Origin: Xylanimonas cellulosilytica DSM 15894
Lineage (GTDB): Bacteria > Actinomycetota > Actinomycetes > Actinomycetales > Cellulomonadaceae
DNA length: 64,000 nt
Direction of reading: 5' to 3'
Assembly (NCBI RefSeq): GCF_000024965.1
Contig: NC_013530.1
Coordinates: forward strand, 558,001 to 622,000
Of this stretch, positions 44,281 through 52,185 are shown piece by piece (within the stretch, counting starts at the first letter, position 1; every line of letters begins with the position of its first letter). Position numbers and translations under genes: made by a program. Under the pieces are notes generated by a model. It searched no databases, was not told the origin of the DNA, and saw nothing but the letters and a program-made list of their open reading frames with translations.

Positions 44281-45075
44281 ATGTCGATCAGCGCCCGCGA
44301 AGCGAGCCTCAAGAGGCAGGCTACGTGGGTCCGGCGGGTTCGGATCGCCATGATCGTCGTCGCAGCCGCGATCGGGATCGTCGAGTTCCTCCACGGTCTG
44401 CACTGGTGGGCGGCGCCGTCCCCGCTCCTGCTGAGTGGTCGATTCCTCCTGGTAGCCGGTACGGCCATCGAGGGCGGCTGGGGTCTACGACGCGGATCGG
44501 CATGGGACAAGTACGGCGAGGTGAAGTCCAAGCTCGAGAAGCAACTGGTTGCGGCCGTAGCGGCGATCTCGCGCGAGACTGGTATCGACGTCGAGCACCT
44601 CGGGGTGAGCGCGTGGGCGGTGGAGAAGTCGGGCGGTGTCGAGACACTCGTGAGGCAGTACACGGTGCGCCTGTCCGGGTATCCGCCACCGACGGCGGTG
44701 GTCTGGACGAAGGGCAAGGGGGTGATCGGTCAGTGTTGGGAGACTCAGAGCGTCGCCTCCGAGAACTTCGGAAAGCTCCAGGAGCGGTACCCGAAGGATC
44801 GTCCGATCAGCAACAGTGCCTGGGCCAAGGTGAAGCAGACGGGGGGCTTCACCCAGGCCGAGTTCCCCCACCGCATCCACAAGTACTCGCAGATCCTTGC
44901 CGTGCCGTTCGGTGCGGTAGGCACATCCGCCGGCGGGTTCGTCGGGTGCCTGTCGCTGGACATCTCGACGGAGCGAGAATCAGGACGTTCGATCGACACG
45001 ACCGAGGTCCGCGAGATCCTGAGCCGGACAGGCGGTTTGGTACGGGAGATGCTGGCAGAGCACGGTACCGTGTGA
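44281..45075 (+). CDS. Membrane protein with two TM helices and a GAF-like domain
   Basis: The ATG at 44281 gives 264 residues. Two TM helices (about 26-44 and 52-70) are joined by a short loop. The cytoplasmic part (about 80-264) resembles a GAF sensor domain: VETLVRQYTVRLSG, KGKGVIGQCWETQ, then SQILAVPFGAVG...GFVGCLSLD. This fold commonly binds small molecules or nucleotides; no catalytic domain is attached. By eye the gene is less GC-rich than the surrounding chromosome, which suggests transfer. It overlaps the following small gene and the pair is flanked by inverted repeats. The role is unknown. Confidence 0.75.
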   Translation: MSISAREASLKRQATWVRRVRIAMIVVAAAIGIVEFLHGLHWWAAPSPLLLSGRFLLVAGTAIEGGWGLRRGSAWDKYGEVKSKLEKQLVAAVAAISRETGIDVEHLGVSAWAVEKSGGVETLVRQYTVRLSGYPPPTAVVWTKGKGVIGQCWETQSVASENFGKLQERYPKDRPISNSAWAKVKQTGGFTQAEFPHRIHKYSQILAVPFGAVGTSAGGFVGCLSLDISTERESGRSIDTTEVREILSRTGGLVREMLAEHGTV

Positions 45076-45305
45076 GTGTCATGGAGGTGGTGCAGTTGCC
45101 TTCCGAGAACCAGGCCAGACGCAAGATCCGCGCTGCTCGCGCCTACATCGAGACGCTGCGCAGGATGCACCCGGACGCTGACGTGCTCCGCTCACTCGAC
45201 CGACAAGAGCGCGAGCTTGACGAGCTCGAGGCGATGCTGGATCGTGCCGACGACATTGTGAGGGCGCCGAGCGCGCGGCATCTGCGCGAGACGCACCCGG
45301 TCTGA
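45072..45305 (+). CDS. Small coiled-coil protein
   Basis: The GTG at 45072 overlaps the previous stop (GTGTGA), suggesting coupled translation; an ATG at 45081 is an alternative. The 77-residue product is highly charged and helical (ENQARRKIRAARAYIETL, then QERELDELEAMLDRADDIV), with heptad-like spacing. It contains no TM segment. The stop codon lies inside the right copy of the 47-bp inverted repeat. It probably works with the upstream GAF-like protein. No family is recognised. Confidence 0.65.
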   Translation: MSVMEVVQLPSENQARRKIRAARAYIETLRRMHPDADVLRSLDRQERELDELEAMLDRADDIVRAPSARHLRETHPV

Positions 45306-45343
45306 CACAACACGCCCCCGTCCACCCTCACGGGTGGGCGGGG
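45297..45343. repeat. Right copy of the 47-bp inverted repeat
   Basis: This is the reverse complement of 44039-44085 with one difference. It contains the stop codon of the coiled-coil gene and most of a strong hairpin. The distance between copies is 1211 bp and encloses just the two cassette genes. Confidence 0.9.
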
Positions 45344-45344
45344 G
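45315..45344. terminator. Bidirectional terminator-like hairpin
   Basis: CCCCCGTCCACCC (45315-45327) pairs with GGGTGGGCGGGGG (45332-45344) with one G-T pair and a TCAC loop. It stands between convergent genes, the coiled-coil gene on the + strand and the receptor-binding protein gene on the - strand, and could end both transcripts. Confidence 0.75.
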
Positions 45345-45368
45345 CGTTGTCGCGCTGACGGGTGGGGC

Positions 45369-48005
45369 CTACTCGGTGGTGAACAGGGCGTCGATGGCGT
45401 AGTAGGCGCCGGCGTCCTCTTCCGGGTAGGTGGTGTCGCCGGGTAGTGCCCGGTAGGAGCGGGTGCCGTAGGTGCTGGTGGCGGCCATCAGCACGAACTC
45501 GGAGCCGTCGACGGGCTGGATCCAGTCGGACCCGGCGGCGCCGGTGTAGACGTGGTCCCCGGCCGCGGTGGAGTACCCGATCCAGAACCGCTCTTCGAGG
45601 ACCGTCGCGATGGGGTCGTCCCACAGCGCGACGTTCCAGGCGCCGGGCACCACGGTGGTGATCTGGGTGGAGACGAGCGGGTCGCCGCCGAGGTCCGGGC
45701 CGGGCTGCCCGGACCGCTTGGGCCAGTAGCCCACGGTGATCGGGGCGGTCATGCCTGCGCCGGCGGGCACCCACACCTTGGCGCCGATGCACTTCCAGCC
45801 CACCTCGGTGCCGAAGGTGTAGAACCCGGACGCGGTGCGAATGACCGACCCGGTGGCGTACTTGGCCGGCGCCCCGGGAGGCTCGGCCGACTCGAGCACC
45901 GAGTGCGATCCGGGCGGGGCGACCAGTGGCGGGTCGGGGTCCGGCGGCAGCGGGTCGGGGTCCTCGATGTCGATCAGGGCCTCGCCCAGCGCGAGCGCGG
46001 TGACCGGGGTCGTTCCGACCAGCATCCGCACCTCCCACAGGCCGAGGCGGGCCTCGTTGCCGGAGGGTGGTGGGGGTGGGGTGGCACCGATGCGAACCTC
46101 GGAGAAGGTCGCCGTGATCGCCCCGGCGTCCGGCGACCCGCCAGTGAACAGCATCAGCCGGGCCCCGGCGGGTATCCGGGTCTGGACGCCGGCGGGCAGC
46201 CAGTCGGTGTGCGGGGTGCGGAACCACACGGTGGCGGTGTCCGTCGTCTCGCGCACGATCCGCACGCTGAGCAGGTCCGCGGGGCTGCACAGGACGGACT
46301 CGGCGATGGTGCCGGCGTTCTCGTCGACGGTGACCAGCAGCGGGTCGGTCCACCCGCCGGGCACGGCCGGACGGTCGGGGCGGCTGATGCCGGAGTTCCG
46401 CGCCTTGACGAGCTGGACGTAGTTGTCGTCCGTGACGTACAGGCCGACGCCTGCCTGCTCGGTGTTGCGGGTCGGGTCGACGGCCACGGTCGCCTCGACC
46501 ATCTGCCACCCGGCGGGCAGCGCGCGCAGCAGGGTGTTGCGCGAGTTGTTGGTCGTGCCCCACAGGTCGCCCGGACCGACCGTGACGGCCACACCCGACT
46601 CCCCGTAGGTGACCGCGGAGGGGTCCTCGGTGTTGCGGGCGGTCCCGTTGGGGGCGGCACCCACGAACGACCACCCGTCGGCCAGCGCGGCGGCCCGGTT
46701 CGGGTAGCTCATCGGCACGTCGGTCCAGGCGAGCTCGTCGGGCTCGGGGTCCGGCCCGGCCGGGTCGGGCACCCCGCCCGCGAACGCCGTCGTGGCCACG
46801 CGGATGGTGCGCTCGACGGTGGGCACCTGCGCGTCGAAGTACAGGTAGTCGGTCCCGCCCTCGGTGCGGATCTCGTGCGGCACCACCGTCGCGCCGGCGG
46901 ACACGTGGTCGATGGTCCCGCCCAGGCCGAGCGAGGACACCGGGACCCGCACGGTCAGGGTGTCCTCGTCGAACATCGACTGTTCGAAGTCGCGGAGCCG
47001 GGTGGCGGGCATGGGCAGGCGTCGCATGGTCCACGTCGCCGCACCGCTGCCGGGGGTCCAGCCGCCGATGATGGTGCGGTCGCGCTGCATGATGTACTTC
47101 ACGACCGTGCCGATCGGGGCCACCCACACGTCCTGGGTGGCCGCGTAGTTGATCGCCCCGTTGTCGTTTGTCATGGCGTGAAGAACGAGATTTGCCCACC
47201 GGCCCTGCGCGACGGCGCCGTCGACGATCGTCTTGAGGTCCGCGGGCGGCACGGGCGCGTGCTCGTGCGAGTTGTAGGACTTGATGTTCATGATGTCGCG
47301 CGGGGTGGGGTCCTCGAGCGCGTTGATGTTGTACCCGCGCGCGCACAGGAAGTAGTCCCAGGCCTTGACGCCGTACCACAGCGGGTTGAACCCGCACGGC
47401 CAGACCAGGGTGATCAGCCGGTCCCACCCGCAGATCGCGGCCGCGCCGGGCATGTTGCCCACGATCTCCCCGTGCACCGCGTCAGCGGAGAGGAGCTCGC
47501 ACACGTGGTGGACCAGGTGGCAGCCGATCTCGTGCCCGGTCTCGAACGCGTCCGCATACTCCGCCGGGGCGATGATCGCGTTCATCACGTAGGTGCCGTG
47601 GTTGCCGTCCTCGTCGAGCCGGTTCACCCCGGACATGTACCCGTCGTCGGTCGACAGGGAGAACGCCCCGGCGTGCCCGTTCTTCCAGGTGGTGACCTGC
47701 ACGGGCACGGTGGGGTTGACGACGGCGTGCACGGTGATGGTCGTGCTGGTCGAGTCGGCCGTGTCGGTGACGGTGATGGTGGCGGTGTGCACCCCGACCG
47801 GCAGGGCCGCAGTGTTCGCGGTGACGTCGACCTGCGCGTCGGTGGTCCCGGCGCCGGTGCCCACGGTCAGCCACGCCGCCTGGGACACGGCCGTCCAGGT
47901 GCGCGGCGCCCGGTCGATCGCGGCCACGGTGAACGCCTGCGGGTGGGTCGGCGTGGACCCCACGGTGGCGTTGTAGACGAACGCGAGCGGGGCGATGTCA
48001 AGCAC
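45369..48005 (-). CDS. Receptor-binding/tail protein with BACON-like, polysaccharide deacetylase-like and DUF4082-like domains
   Basis: This 878-residue phage tail protein starts at GTG 48005 (ACGGAGT upstream). Residues about 8-95 resemble a BACON domain (AWLTVGTGAG, LPVGVHTATITVT). Residues about 105-330 resemble a CE4 deacetylase: TDD at 119-121, HxxxH at His163 and His167, WPCGFN in place of RPPxG, and VLHAMT near 280. A middle region (about 420-650) looks like a jelly-roll binding domain. The C-terminus (about 715-870) resembles DUF4082. It is the last gene of the tail operon, where receptor-binding proteins usually lie, and probably binds or trims a cell-wall glycan. Confidence 0.75.
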   Translation of the reverse strand: MLDIAPLAFVYNATVGSTPTHPQAFTVAAIDRAPRTWTAVSQAAWLTVGTGAGTTDAQVDVTANTAALPVGVHTATITVTDTADSTSTTITVHAVVNPTVPVQVTTWKNGHAGAFSLSTDDGYMSGVNRLDEDGNHGTYVMNAIIAPAEYADAFETGHEIGCHLVHHVCELLSADAVHGEIVGNMPGAAAICGWDRLITLVWPCGFNPLWYGVKAWDYFLCARGYNINALEDPTPRDIMNIKSYNSHEHAPVPPADLKTIVDGAVAQGRWANLVLHAMTNDNGAINYAATQDVWVAPIGTVVKYIMQRDRTIIGGWTPGSGAATWTMRRLPMPATRLRDFEQSMFDEDTLTVRVPVSSLGLGGTIDHVSAGATVVPHEIRTEGGTDYLYFDAQVPTVERTIRVATTAFAGGVPDPAGPDPEPDELAWTDVPMSYPNRAAALADGWSFVGAAPNGTARNTEDPSAVTYGESGVAVTVGPGDLWGTTNNSRNTLLRALPAGWQMVEATVAVDPTRNTEQAGVGLYVTDDNYVQLVKARNSGISRPDRPAVPGGWTDPLLVTVDENAGTIAESVLCSPADLLSVRIVRETTDTATVWFRTPHTDWLPAGVQTRIPAGARLMLFTGGSPDAGAITATFSEVRIGATPPPPPSGNEARLGLWEVRMLVGTTPVTALALGEALIDIEDPDPLPPDPDPPLVAPPGSHSVLESAEPPGAPAKYATGSVIRTASGFYTFGTEVGWKCIGAKVWVPAGAGMTAPITVGYWPKRSGQPGPDLGGDPLVSTQITTVVPGAWNVALWDDPIATVLEERFWIGYSTAAGDHVYTGAAGSDWIQPVDGSEFVLMAATSTYGTRSYRALPGDTTYPEEDAGAYYAIDALFTTE

Positions 48006-48009
48006 GTGG

Positions 48010-49323
48010 CTACTCCGTGATCACGTAGAGGGTGGTCGCCGACTTCACCGGCAGCGCCTCGTAGGCGGACTGCGTGATGGCGACGATGGCGGTGATGCCC
48101 ATACCAGCCACGAGCGATGCCAGGGTGGCGGACAGCCCCGACACCTTCGCGATCGGGAAGGCGTTGTCGGGCACGACCGGTGCGGAGGTGAACGTCTTGG
48201 TCCCGCCGACGGTCTGGTTGCCCGTGTTGAAGACGACCGCGCCGGCCTCCGCCTTGCCCGCCAGCGCGGCCGCGGCCGCGGTCGAGAGCGGCTTGTTCGC
48301 GTCGGACGTGTTGTCTACCTGCGACAGGCCGACGTCGCCCTTGGTCAGGGACACGGTGCCCGTCTTCCCGGCCACGGACGCGACGTAGACCGTCGAGCTC
48401 GGCAGGGCACCCACATCGGCGGCGGCGAGGGTCACGTCGCCGGTCTGCCCGTTGACGGAGTCGACCGCGCCGGACCCGCCGCCCCCGGCCGGGGTGGACC
48501 AGGTGCCGTCCCCGCGCAGGTACGTGCTGCCCGAGGGGGTGCCGGTCGCGGCGATGTCCGCCACCGGGATCGCGACGCCGGCCGGGCGGGCGCCGACGTC
48601 GTCGGCATCGAGCACCACGTACCCGGTGTGCCCGTTGACCGCGTCGACGGCGCCGCCGCTACCTCCGCCGCCGGTGGCGACCGTGACGTTCCCCGCGGCG
48701 TTCGGGGGCAGGCCGTTGACGGAGCGCACCACCCCGGATGCCAACCCGGCCGCGGTGGACGCCGCCACCTCGGCGGCCAGCTGGGAGGCCACCGCCGAGG
48801 TGGCGGCAGCCTGCGCGGACGTGGCCACCGGCTCGACCGCAGCTGCGACCTGCGCGGTGACCGCAGCGACGACCTGGGTTCCGATCTGGGCGGGGATGCC
48901 CGCGATCGCCGTCGTCGCCGCGGTCACCGCGCCCGCAGCGGCCGTCTGTGCGACCACCGCGGCCTCCTGGGCGGCCTCGGCCTGCACGATCGCGTCCGCT
49001 GCTGCGTCCCTCGCCTGCACGGCGATGGTCCGCATGACCTCCTCGAAACCGATCCCGCCCTGCGCACCGGACCCGCTGTCACGCCAGTCGAGGTACAGAT
49101 CCTCGGGGGTGTCCGTGTCGATGATGAACGGCGGCAACGTGCCGATCGGGGACACGGTCAGCAGGGACGACGGGATGGGGTCCAGGGATCCGGTCTCGAT
49201 GATCGGGTAGGGCGTGGTGGTGCCACGCACGACCACCTGCACGGTCTGCCCGGCCAGATCGAGCGCGACCTGACCCGAAGTCTGGTTGAGCACGATCGCC
49301 GTGTTGATCGTCCACTGCGTCAC
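48010..49323 (-). CDS. Phage tail fibre protein
   Basis: This 437-residue protein has an N-terminal domain (about 1-85) similar to upper tail-fibre/baseplate proteins (MTQWTINTAIVLNQTSGQV). A long Ala-rich helical region (about 90-200) is likely a coiled coil. Repeats of the form VNGxTGxVxLxAxDVGA (about 205-330) are characteristic of trimeric phage fibres, and the C-terminal end (YEALPVKSATTLYVIT) is a motif seen in other fibres. It is four bases from the next gene and probably supports or attaches the receptor-binding protein. Confidence 0.85.
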   Translation of the reverse strand: MTQWTINTAIVLNQTSGQVALDLAGQTVQVVVRGTTTPYPIIETGSLDPIPSSLLTVSPIGTLPPFIIDTDTPEDLYLDWRDSGSGAQGGIGFEEVMRTIAVQARDAAADAIVQAEAAQEAAVVAQTAAAGAVTAATTAIAGIPAQIGTQVVAAVTAQVAAAVEPVATSAQAAATSAVASQLAAEVAASTAAGLASGVVRSVNGLPPNAAGNVTVATGGGGSGGAVDAVNGHTGYVVLDADDVGARPAGVAIPVADIAATGTPSGSTYLRGDGTWSTPAGGGGSGAVDSVNGQTGDVTLAAADVGALPSSTVYVASVAGKTGTVSLTKGDVGLSQVDNTSDANKPLSTAAAAALAGKAEAGAVVFNTGNQTVGGTKTFTSAPVVPDNAFPIAKVSGLSATLASLVAGMGITAIVAITQSAYEALPVKSATTLYVITE

Positions 49324-49332
49324 GGGGGTCTC

Positions 49333-49458
49333 CTAGTCGAAGGTGGCGGTCTCGAGGTCCCAGACGGCGCACTGCTCCGCAGCGGCTGAGGACCGGTACT
49401 CGGCGCCGCACTCCACGCACTCGTGGAGCGCGGCGCCTTCGGTGGCGGGCATGGTCAC
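49333..49458 (-). CDS. Small CxxC phage protein
   Basis: A GTG at 49458 overlaps the holin stop (GTGA on the minus strand); an ATG lies two codons further in at 49452. The 41-residue product has ECVECGAEYRS and one more Cys near the middle, a possible minimal zinc ribbon. Such tiny genes sit between the lysis and fibre genes of other actinophages. No function is assigned. Confidence 0.5.
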   Translation of the reverse strand: MTMPATEGAALHECVECGAEYRSSAAAEQCAVWDLETATFD

Positions 49459-49796
49459 GGCTCGGGGACGGCACCGCTGTCGGGGTCACGCCCCTCGAGC
49501 AGCCGCAAGTCGCGGATGATCGACCGCTCGTCGGCGGTGAGCGGGCGGTCGACGGGCGGGGCCTGGTATGCCTCGGGGATGCCCTTGGCGACGATGGACA
49601 GCGCGGACGCGGCCCCGGCGAGCACCGCGGTGACGACGGCGGACGCGACACCGAGGCCGACACCGAGCGCCCAGTCCCCGGAGAGGGACACGGCGACGGC
49701 GGCGGTCGGGATGGCCGAGGACAGCGACTGGCAGGCCGTGCGGATGAAGCCGCGCTGGGCGGCCGCGGTGATGTCGGCGGGGATGACGGCGGTCAT
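49455..49796 (-). CDS. Holin-like protein
   Basis: This 113-residue protein overlaps the endolysin stop (ATGA). It has about two hydrophobic helices (about 22-44 and 46-70, the second rich in Gly/Ala) and a charged C-terminal tail (DERSIIRDLRLLEGRD), which is the usual shape of a small phage holin. Holins make the membrane pores that let endolysin reach the wall. Position next to the endolysin is the main support. Confidence 0.75.
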   Translation of the reverse strand: MTAVIPADITAAAQRGFIRTACQSLSSAIPTAAVAVSLSGDWALGVGLGVASAVVTAVLAGAASALSIVAKGIPEAYQAPPVDRPLTADERSIIRDLRLLEGRDPDSGAVPEP

Positions 49797-50431
49797 GCCG
49801 GGACGTCCTCGAGGAGGGTGCGCCACGAGTCCGCACCCGCGACACCGTCGACGTCGATCTTGTGCGCGGTCTGGTGGGCACGGAGCGCCTTGTCGGTCTT
49901 GTCGCCGAAGTCGTCGTCGAGGGCCAGCACGCCGACGCCGGCGGCGACACCGGCGCCGTGGACGTTGAGGACGCCCTGCAGGAGTCGGACGTCCGGGCCG
50001 GTGTCGCCCTTCCTGACCTTGCCGATGGTGACGTTCACGGTGACCTCCTGGGTGGTGGTGGGGCGCTCGGAGAGGATGCGGGCGTAGAGGGCGTCGTCGC
50101 GGCCGGGCGCCTTGTACGCCTGGATCGGGCCGTCGTCGACGTGCAGGTGGTCGCGGTGGGCTGCGGCCGTCTTCGCGATCGGGTGGACGCGGTGCGGGGT
50201 GTAGATGACGTTCAGGCCGGCTGCGTCGGCGAGGCGGGCCGCCCACAGCAGCACCGGGCGCTCCTCGGGCGGTGTACCGGGCGCGCCGAAGTTCAGGTCG
50301 GCGGCACGCCCCTTGTAGTGGTAAGAGCTGGACGTGTGCGCGCCCTTGGTCACGCCGCCGTAGGCGGGGTGCTCGGCGACGCGGAGCCCGCGGGCGTGGA
50401 CGGCGGCGAGGTAGGTCAGCAGTCGGGACAT
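49793..50431 (-). CDS. Endolysin: M15-like peptidase plus peptidoglycan-binding domain
   Basis: The ATG at 50431 has a strong AAGGAGGGCCC RBS; length is 212 residues. The N-terminal part (about 1-115) has the zinc-peptidase motifs SYHYKGRAADL (His38, Asp45) and HRDHLHVD (His95/His97). The C-terminal part (about 138-212) resembles a PG_binding_1 domain (KGDTGPDVRLLQGVLN, DDDFGDKTDKALRAHQ). It cleaves peptide bonds in host peptidoglycan at lysis. The catalytic part parallels the chromosomal protein at 41298-41984. Confidence 0.88.
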   Translation of the reverse strand: MSRLLTYLAAVHARGLRVAEHPAYGGVTKGAHTSSSYHYKGRAADLNFGAPGTPPEERPVLLWAARLADAAGLNVIYTPHRVHPIAKTAAAHRDHLHVDDGPIQAYKAPGRDDALYARILSERPTTTQEVTVNVTIGKVRKGDTGPDVRLLQGVLNVHGAGVAAGVGVLALDDDFGDKTDKALRAHQTAHKIDVDGVAGADSWRTLLEDVPA

Positions 50432-50454
50432 GGGCCCTCCTTGGGGCACGACGA

Positions 50455-50482
50455 AGGCCGCGCCCGGTGCGGGTCGCGGCCT
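50455..50482 (-). terminator. Hairpin between the coiled-coil/TM gene and the endolysin gene
   Basis: AGGCCGCG (50455-50462) pairs with CGCGGCCT (50475-50482) around a 12-nt loop in the 75-bp gap, one of few gaps in the late operon. It may be an attenuator that lowers lysis gene expression relative to the tail genes. Confidence 0.45.
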
Positions 50483-50506
50483 GATGGGTGAGCGCGGGTG
50501 CTGGGG

Positions 50507-50857
50507 TCAGGTCCAGGCGATGTGTGGCAGCGCCCAGGCCAGGACGATGCCGCCGATGGTGACGAGGGCTCCGAGAGCCCACAGGGCGACCTTGATCGAC
50601 GTGCGCAGCAGGTCGGCGGTCGATGAGACGGTCAGCGCGAGGGCGGCGAGTTCCTCACGCAGCGCGATGTCGGCCTTCTGCAGCTCTTCCACGTCTTCCT
50701 CGGTGTTCTCGACGCGGCGGGTGATGTTGTCCATGGAGGTGCGCAGGATCGCGTTGTTCTCCGCGACCTGCACGGCCAGGGCCTGGACGGACTCGGCGAG
50801 GCGGGACACGTCGGTGGTGACCCACTGCTGGGAGGGGGTGCCGTTCGCGCCGGTCAT
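50507..50857 (-). CDS. XhlA-like coiled-coil protein with C-terminal TM helix
   Basis: This 116-residue protein (ATG 50857) consists of a long heptad-patterned helix (about 15-75; ENNAILRTSMDNITRRVENT) and a C-terminal TM helix (about 90-110). That is the arrangement of XhlA/hemolysin-like proteins in phage lysis modules, where they help the holin. Its start overlaps the stop of the tail-collar gene. It is followed by the endolysin and holin, which supports a lysis role. Confidence 0.7.
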   Translation of the reverse strand: MTGANGTPSQQWVTTDVSRLAESVQALAVQVAENNAILRTSMDNITRRVENTEEDVEELQKADIALREELAALALTVSSTADLLRTSIKVALWALGALVTIGGIVLAWALPHIAWT

Positions 50858-52185
50858 GCGAGGACCGGCAGGGCGCGGACGCACCAGCGGCGCACGAGGT
50901 AGGGCGGCAGGTTGTTGTGCGCGGAGCCGCTGCCCGTGGACCCGGTTGCGCCGGGTGTCGTCGACCCGGACGTGCCGGAGAAGGACGGCAGGTCCACGGT
51001 GTGCGTGTGCGCGCCTGCGCTGGCGAGGGTGGACGAGACCACGTAGTCCCAGGGGCCCGGGGTGACACCGTTGGTTCCGACGGTCGCTGACGACGCCGGT
51101 GCGGACCCACGCGCGAAGTAGGCCCGGTCGGTGATACCCGACGTCGACGAGCCGTGCGTGTGCGAGCCCGCGGACGACGACGTGACCGCGGCGTGGTCGT
51201 GGTTGATCGAGTGCGTGTGCGCCGCGCTGGTGTGCGTGTGCGACGGCATCTCCGCCGTGGACAGCGTGTGCGTCTTCGCGCCGCCCGTCTTGCCCACCGC
51301 GTTGAACTCGGCCTGCGCGGTGTCCAGGCCGACGGGTGTGCGGCCCTTCGCGTTCGGCAGGTTGAACGTCGTGGAGCCGTCACCGGCGCCGTAGGTCGTG
51401 CCGTAGTGGGCGAACAGGGCCGGGTACGTGGTGCGGGAGACGGCCGCACCGTTGTGCTCCAGCCACCCCGGCGGCACGGTGTGGAACCCGGCTTCCATGC
51501 CCACCGGGCAGGCCGCGTTGATCGCCGCCTTGAGTGCAGGGTCAAGATCGGCTGCAGCGACGGACAGGCGCGCCCATGTCGGGGTCGCCCCGGACATCAC
51601 ACGCGTGTACTTCTCGGCGGGGTCGCGGTGGGCGTGCGTCCCGAGGGGCACATCGGTCGGCAGGGACGCCCCGGCAGGCACGAACAGGTTCGGGCCCGTC
51701 CACCGCCGCAGATCCTTCTTCGCCGCCTGGTTCAGCGACTGCCCGCTCTTGCGGGTCACCGCCCACAACGGCAGGTACTCCACGCCGGGCTTGCCCTCGT
51801 CGATCGTCGGCAGCGCAGCAGACCCCTCCGTCCCGGCGATACGTGCCAGCCGGATCGGGCCCGGGCTCTCACCACCCAGCGACGGGTCGTACTTGAGCGC
51901 GATGACGTCCGTGCGCCCGTTCGTGCCGTTCGACGAGGCGGGGATCGTGATCGACTGCGTGGACCCCTGCGGGATCCGGTGCGCGAACCCGGCCACCGTC
52001 GCCGTCGACTCCAACGTCGCGGACCCGACCTCCGCCACATCCGACCCCGTCGGCAGCGTCAGCGAGTACGCCGAGCCGTTCGTGTCGGCGACGATGCCTG
52101 CCTCGGCACCGATCTGGATCCGCAGCATCTCCTCGGTCCACGGTTCCCCCGTGATCGGGCCTGATGTCTCAATACCGCTGGCCAT
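50854..52185 (-). CDS. Tail-collar domain fibre protein
   Basis: This 443-residue protein contains a phage tail-collar (Tail_Col) domain at about 228-290 (GWLEHNGAAVSRTTYPALFAHYG, FNLPNAKGRTPVG). A His-rich segment with repeated HTH/HxH motifs follows (about 300-345), like the metal-binding tip of T4 gp12-type fibres. The N-terminal third resembles baseplate-attachment sequences of other actinophage proteins. It is probably another receptor-contact component. Confidence 0.85.
   Translation of the reverse strand: MASGIETSGPITGEPWTEEMLRIQIGAEAGIVADTNGSAYSLTLPTGSDVAEVGSATLESTATVAGFAHRIPQGSTQSITIPASSNGTNGRTDVIALKYDPSLGGESPGPIRLARIAGTEGSAALPTIDEGKPGVEYLPLWAVTRKSGQSLNQAAKKDLRRWTGPNLFVPAGASLPTDVPLGTHAHRDPAEKYTRVMSGATPTWARLSVAAADLDPALKAAINAACPVGMEAGFHTVPPGWLEHNGAAVSRTTYPALFAHYGTTYGAGDGSTTFNLPNAKGRTPVGLDTAQAEFNAVGKTGGAKTHTLSTAEMPSHTHTSAAHTHSINHDHAAVTSSSAGSHTHGSSTSGITDRAYFARGSAPASSATVGTNGVTPGPWDYVVSSTLASAGAHTHTVDLPSFSGTSGSTTPGATGSTGSGSAHNNLPPYLVRRWCVRALPVLA

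Noticed and set aside
43959-45305. A 448-residue plus-strand reading of the cassette
   Set aside because: Most of it is out of frame with the GAF-like gene and Arg/Gly-rich; only its last 77 residues are credible as a separate gene.
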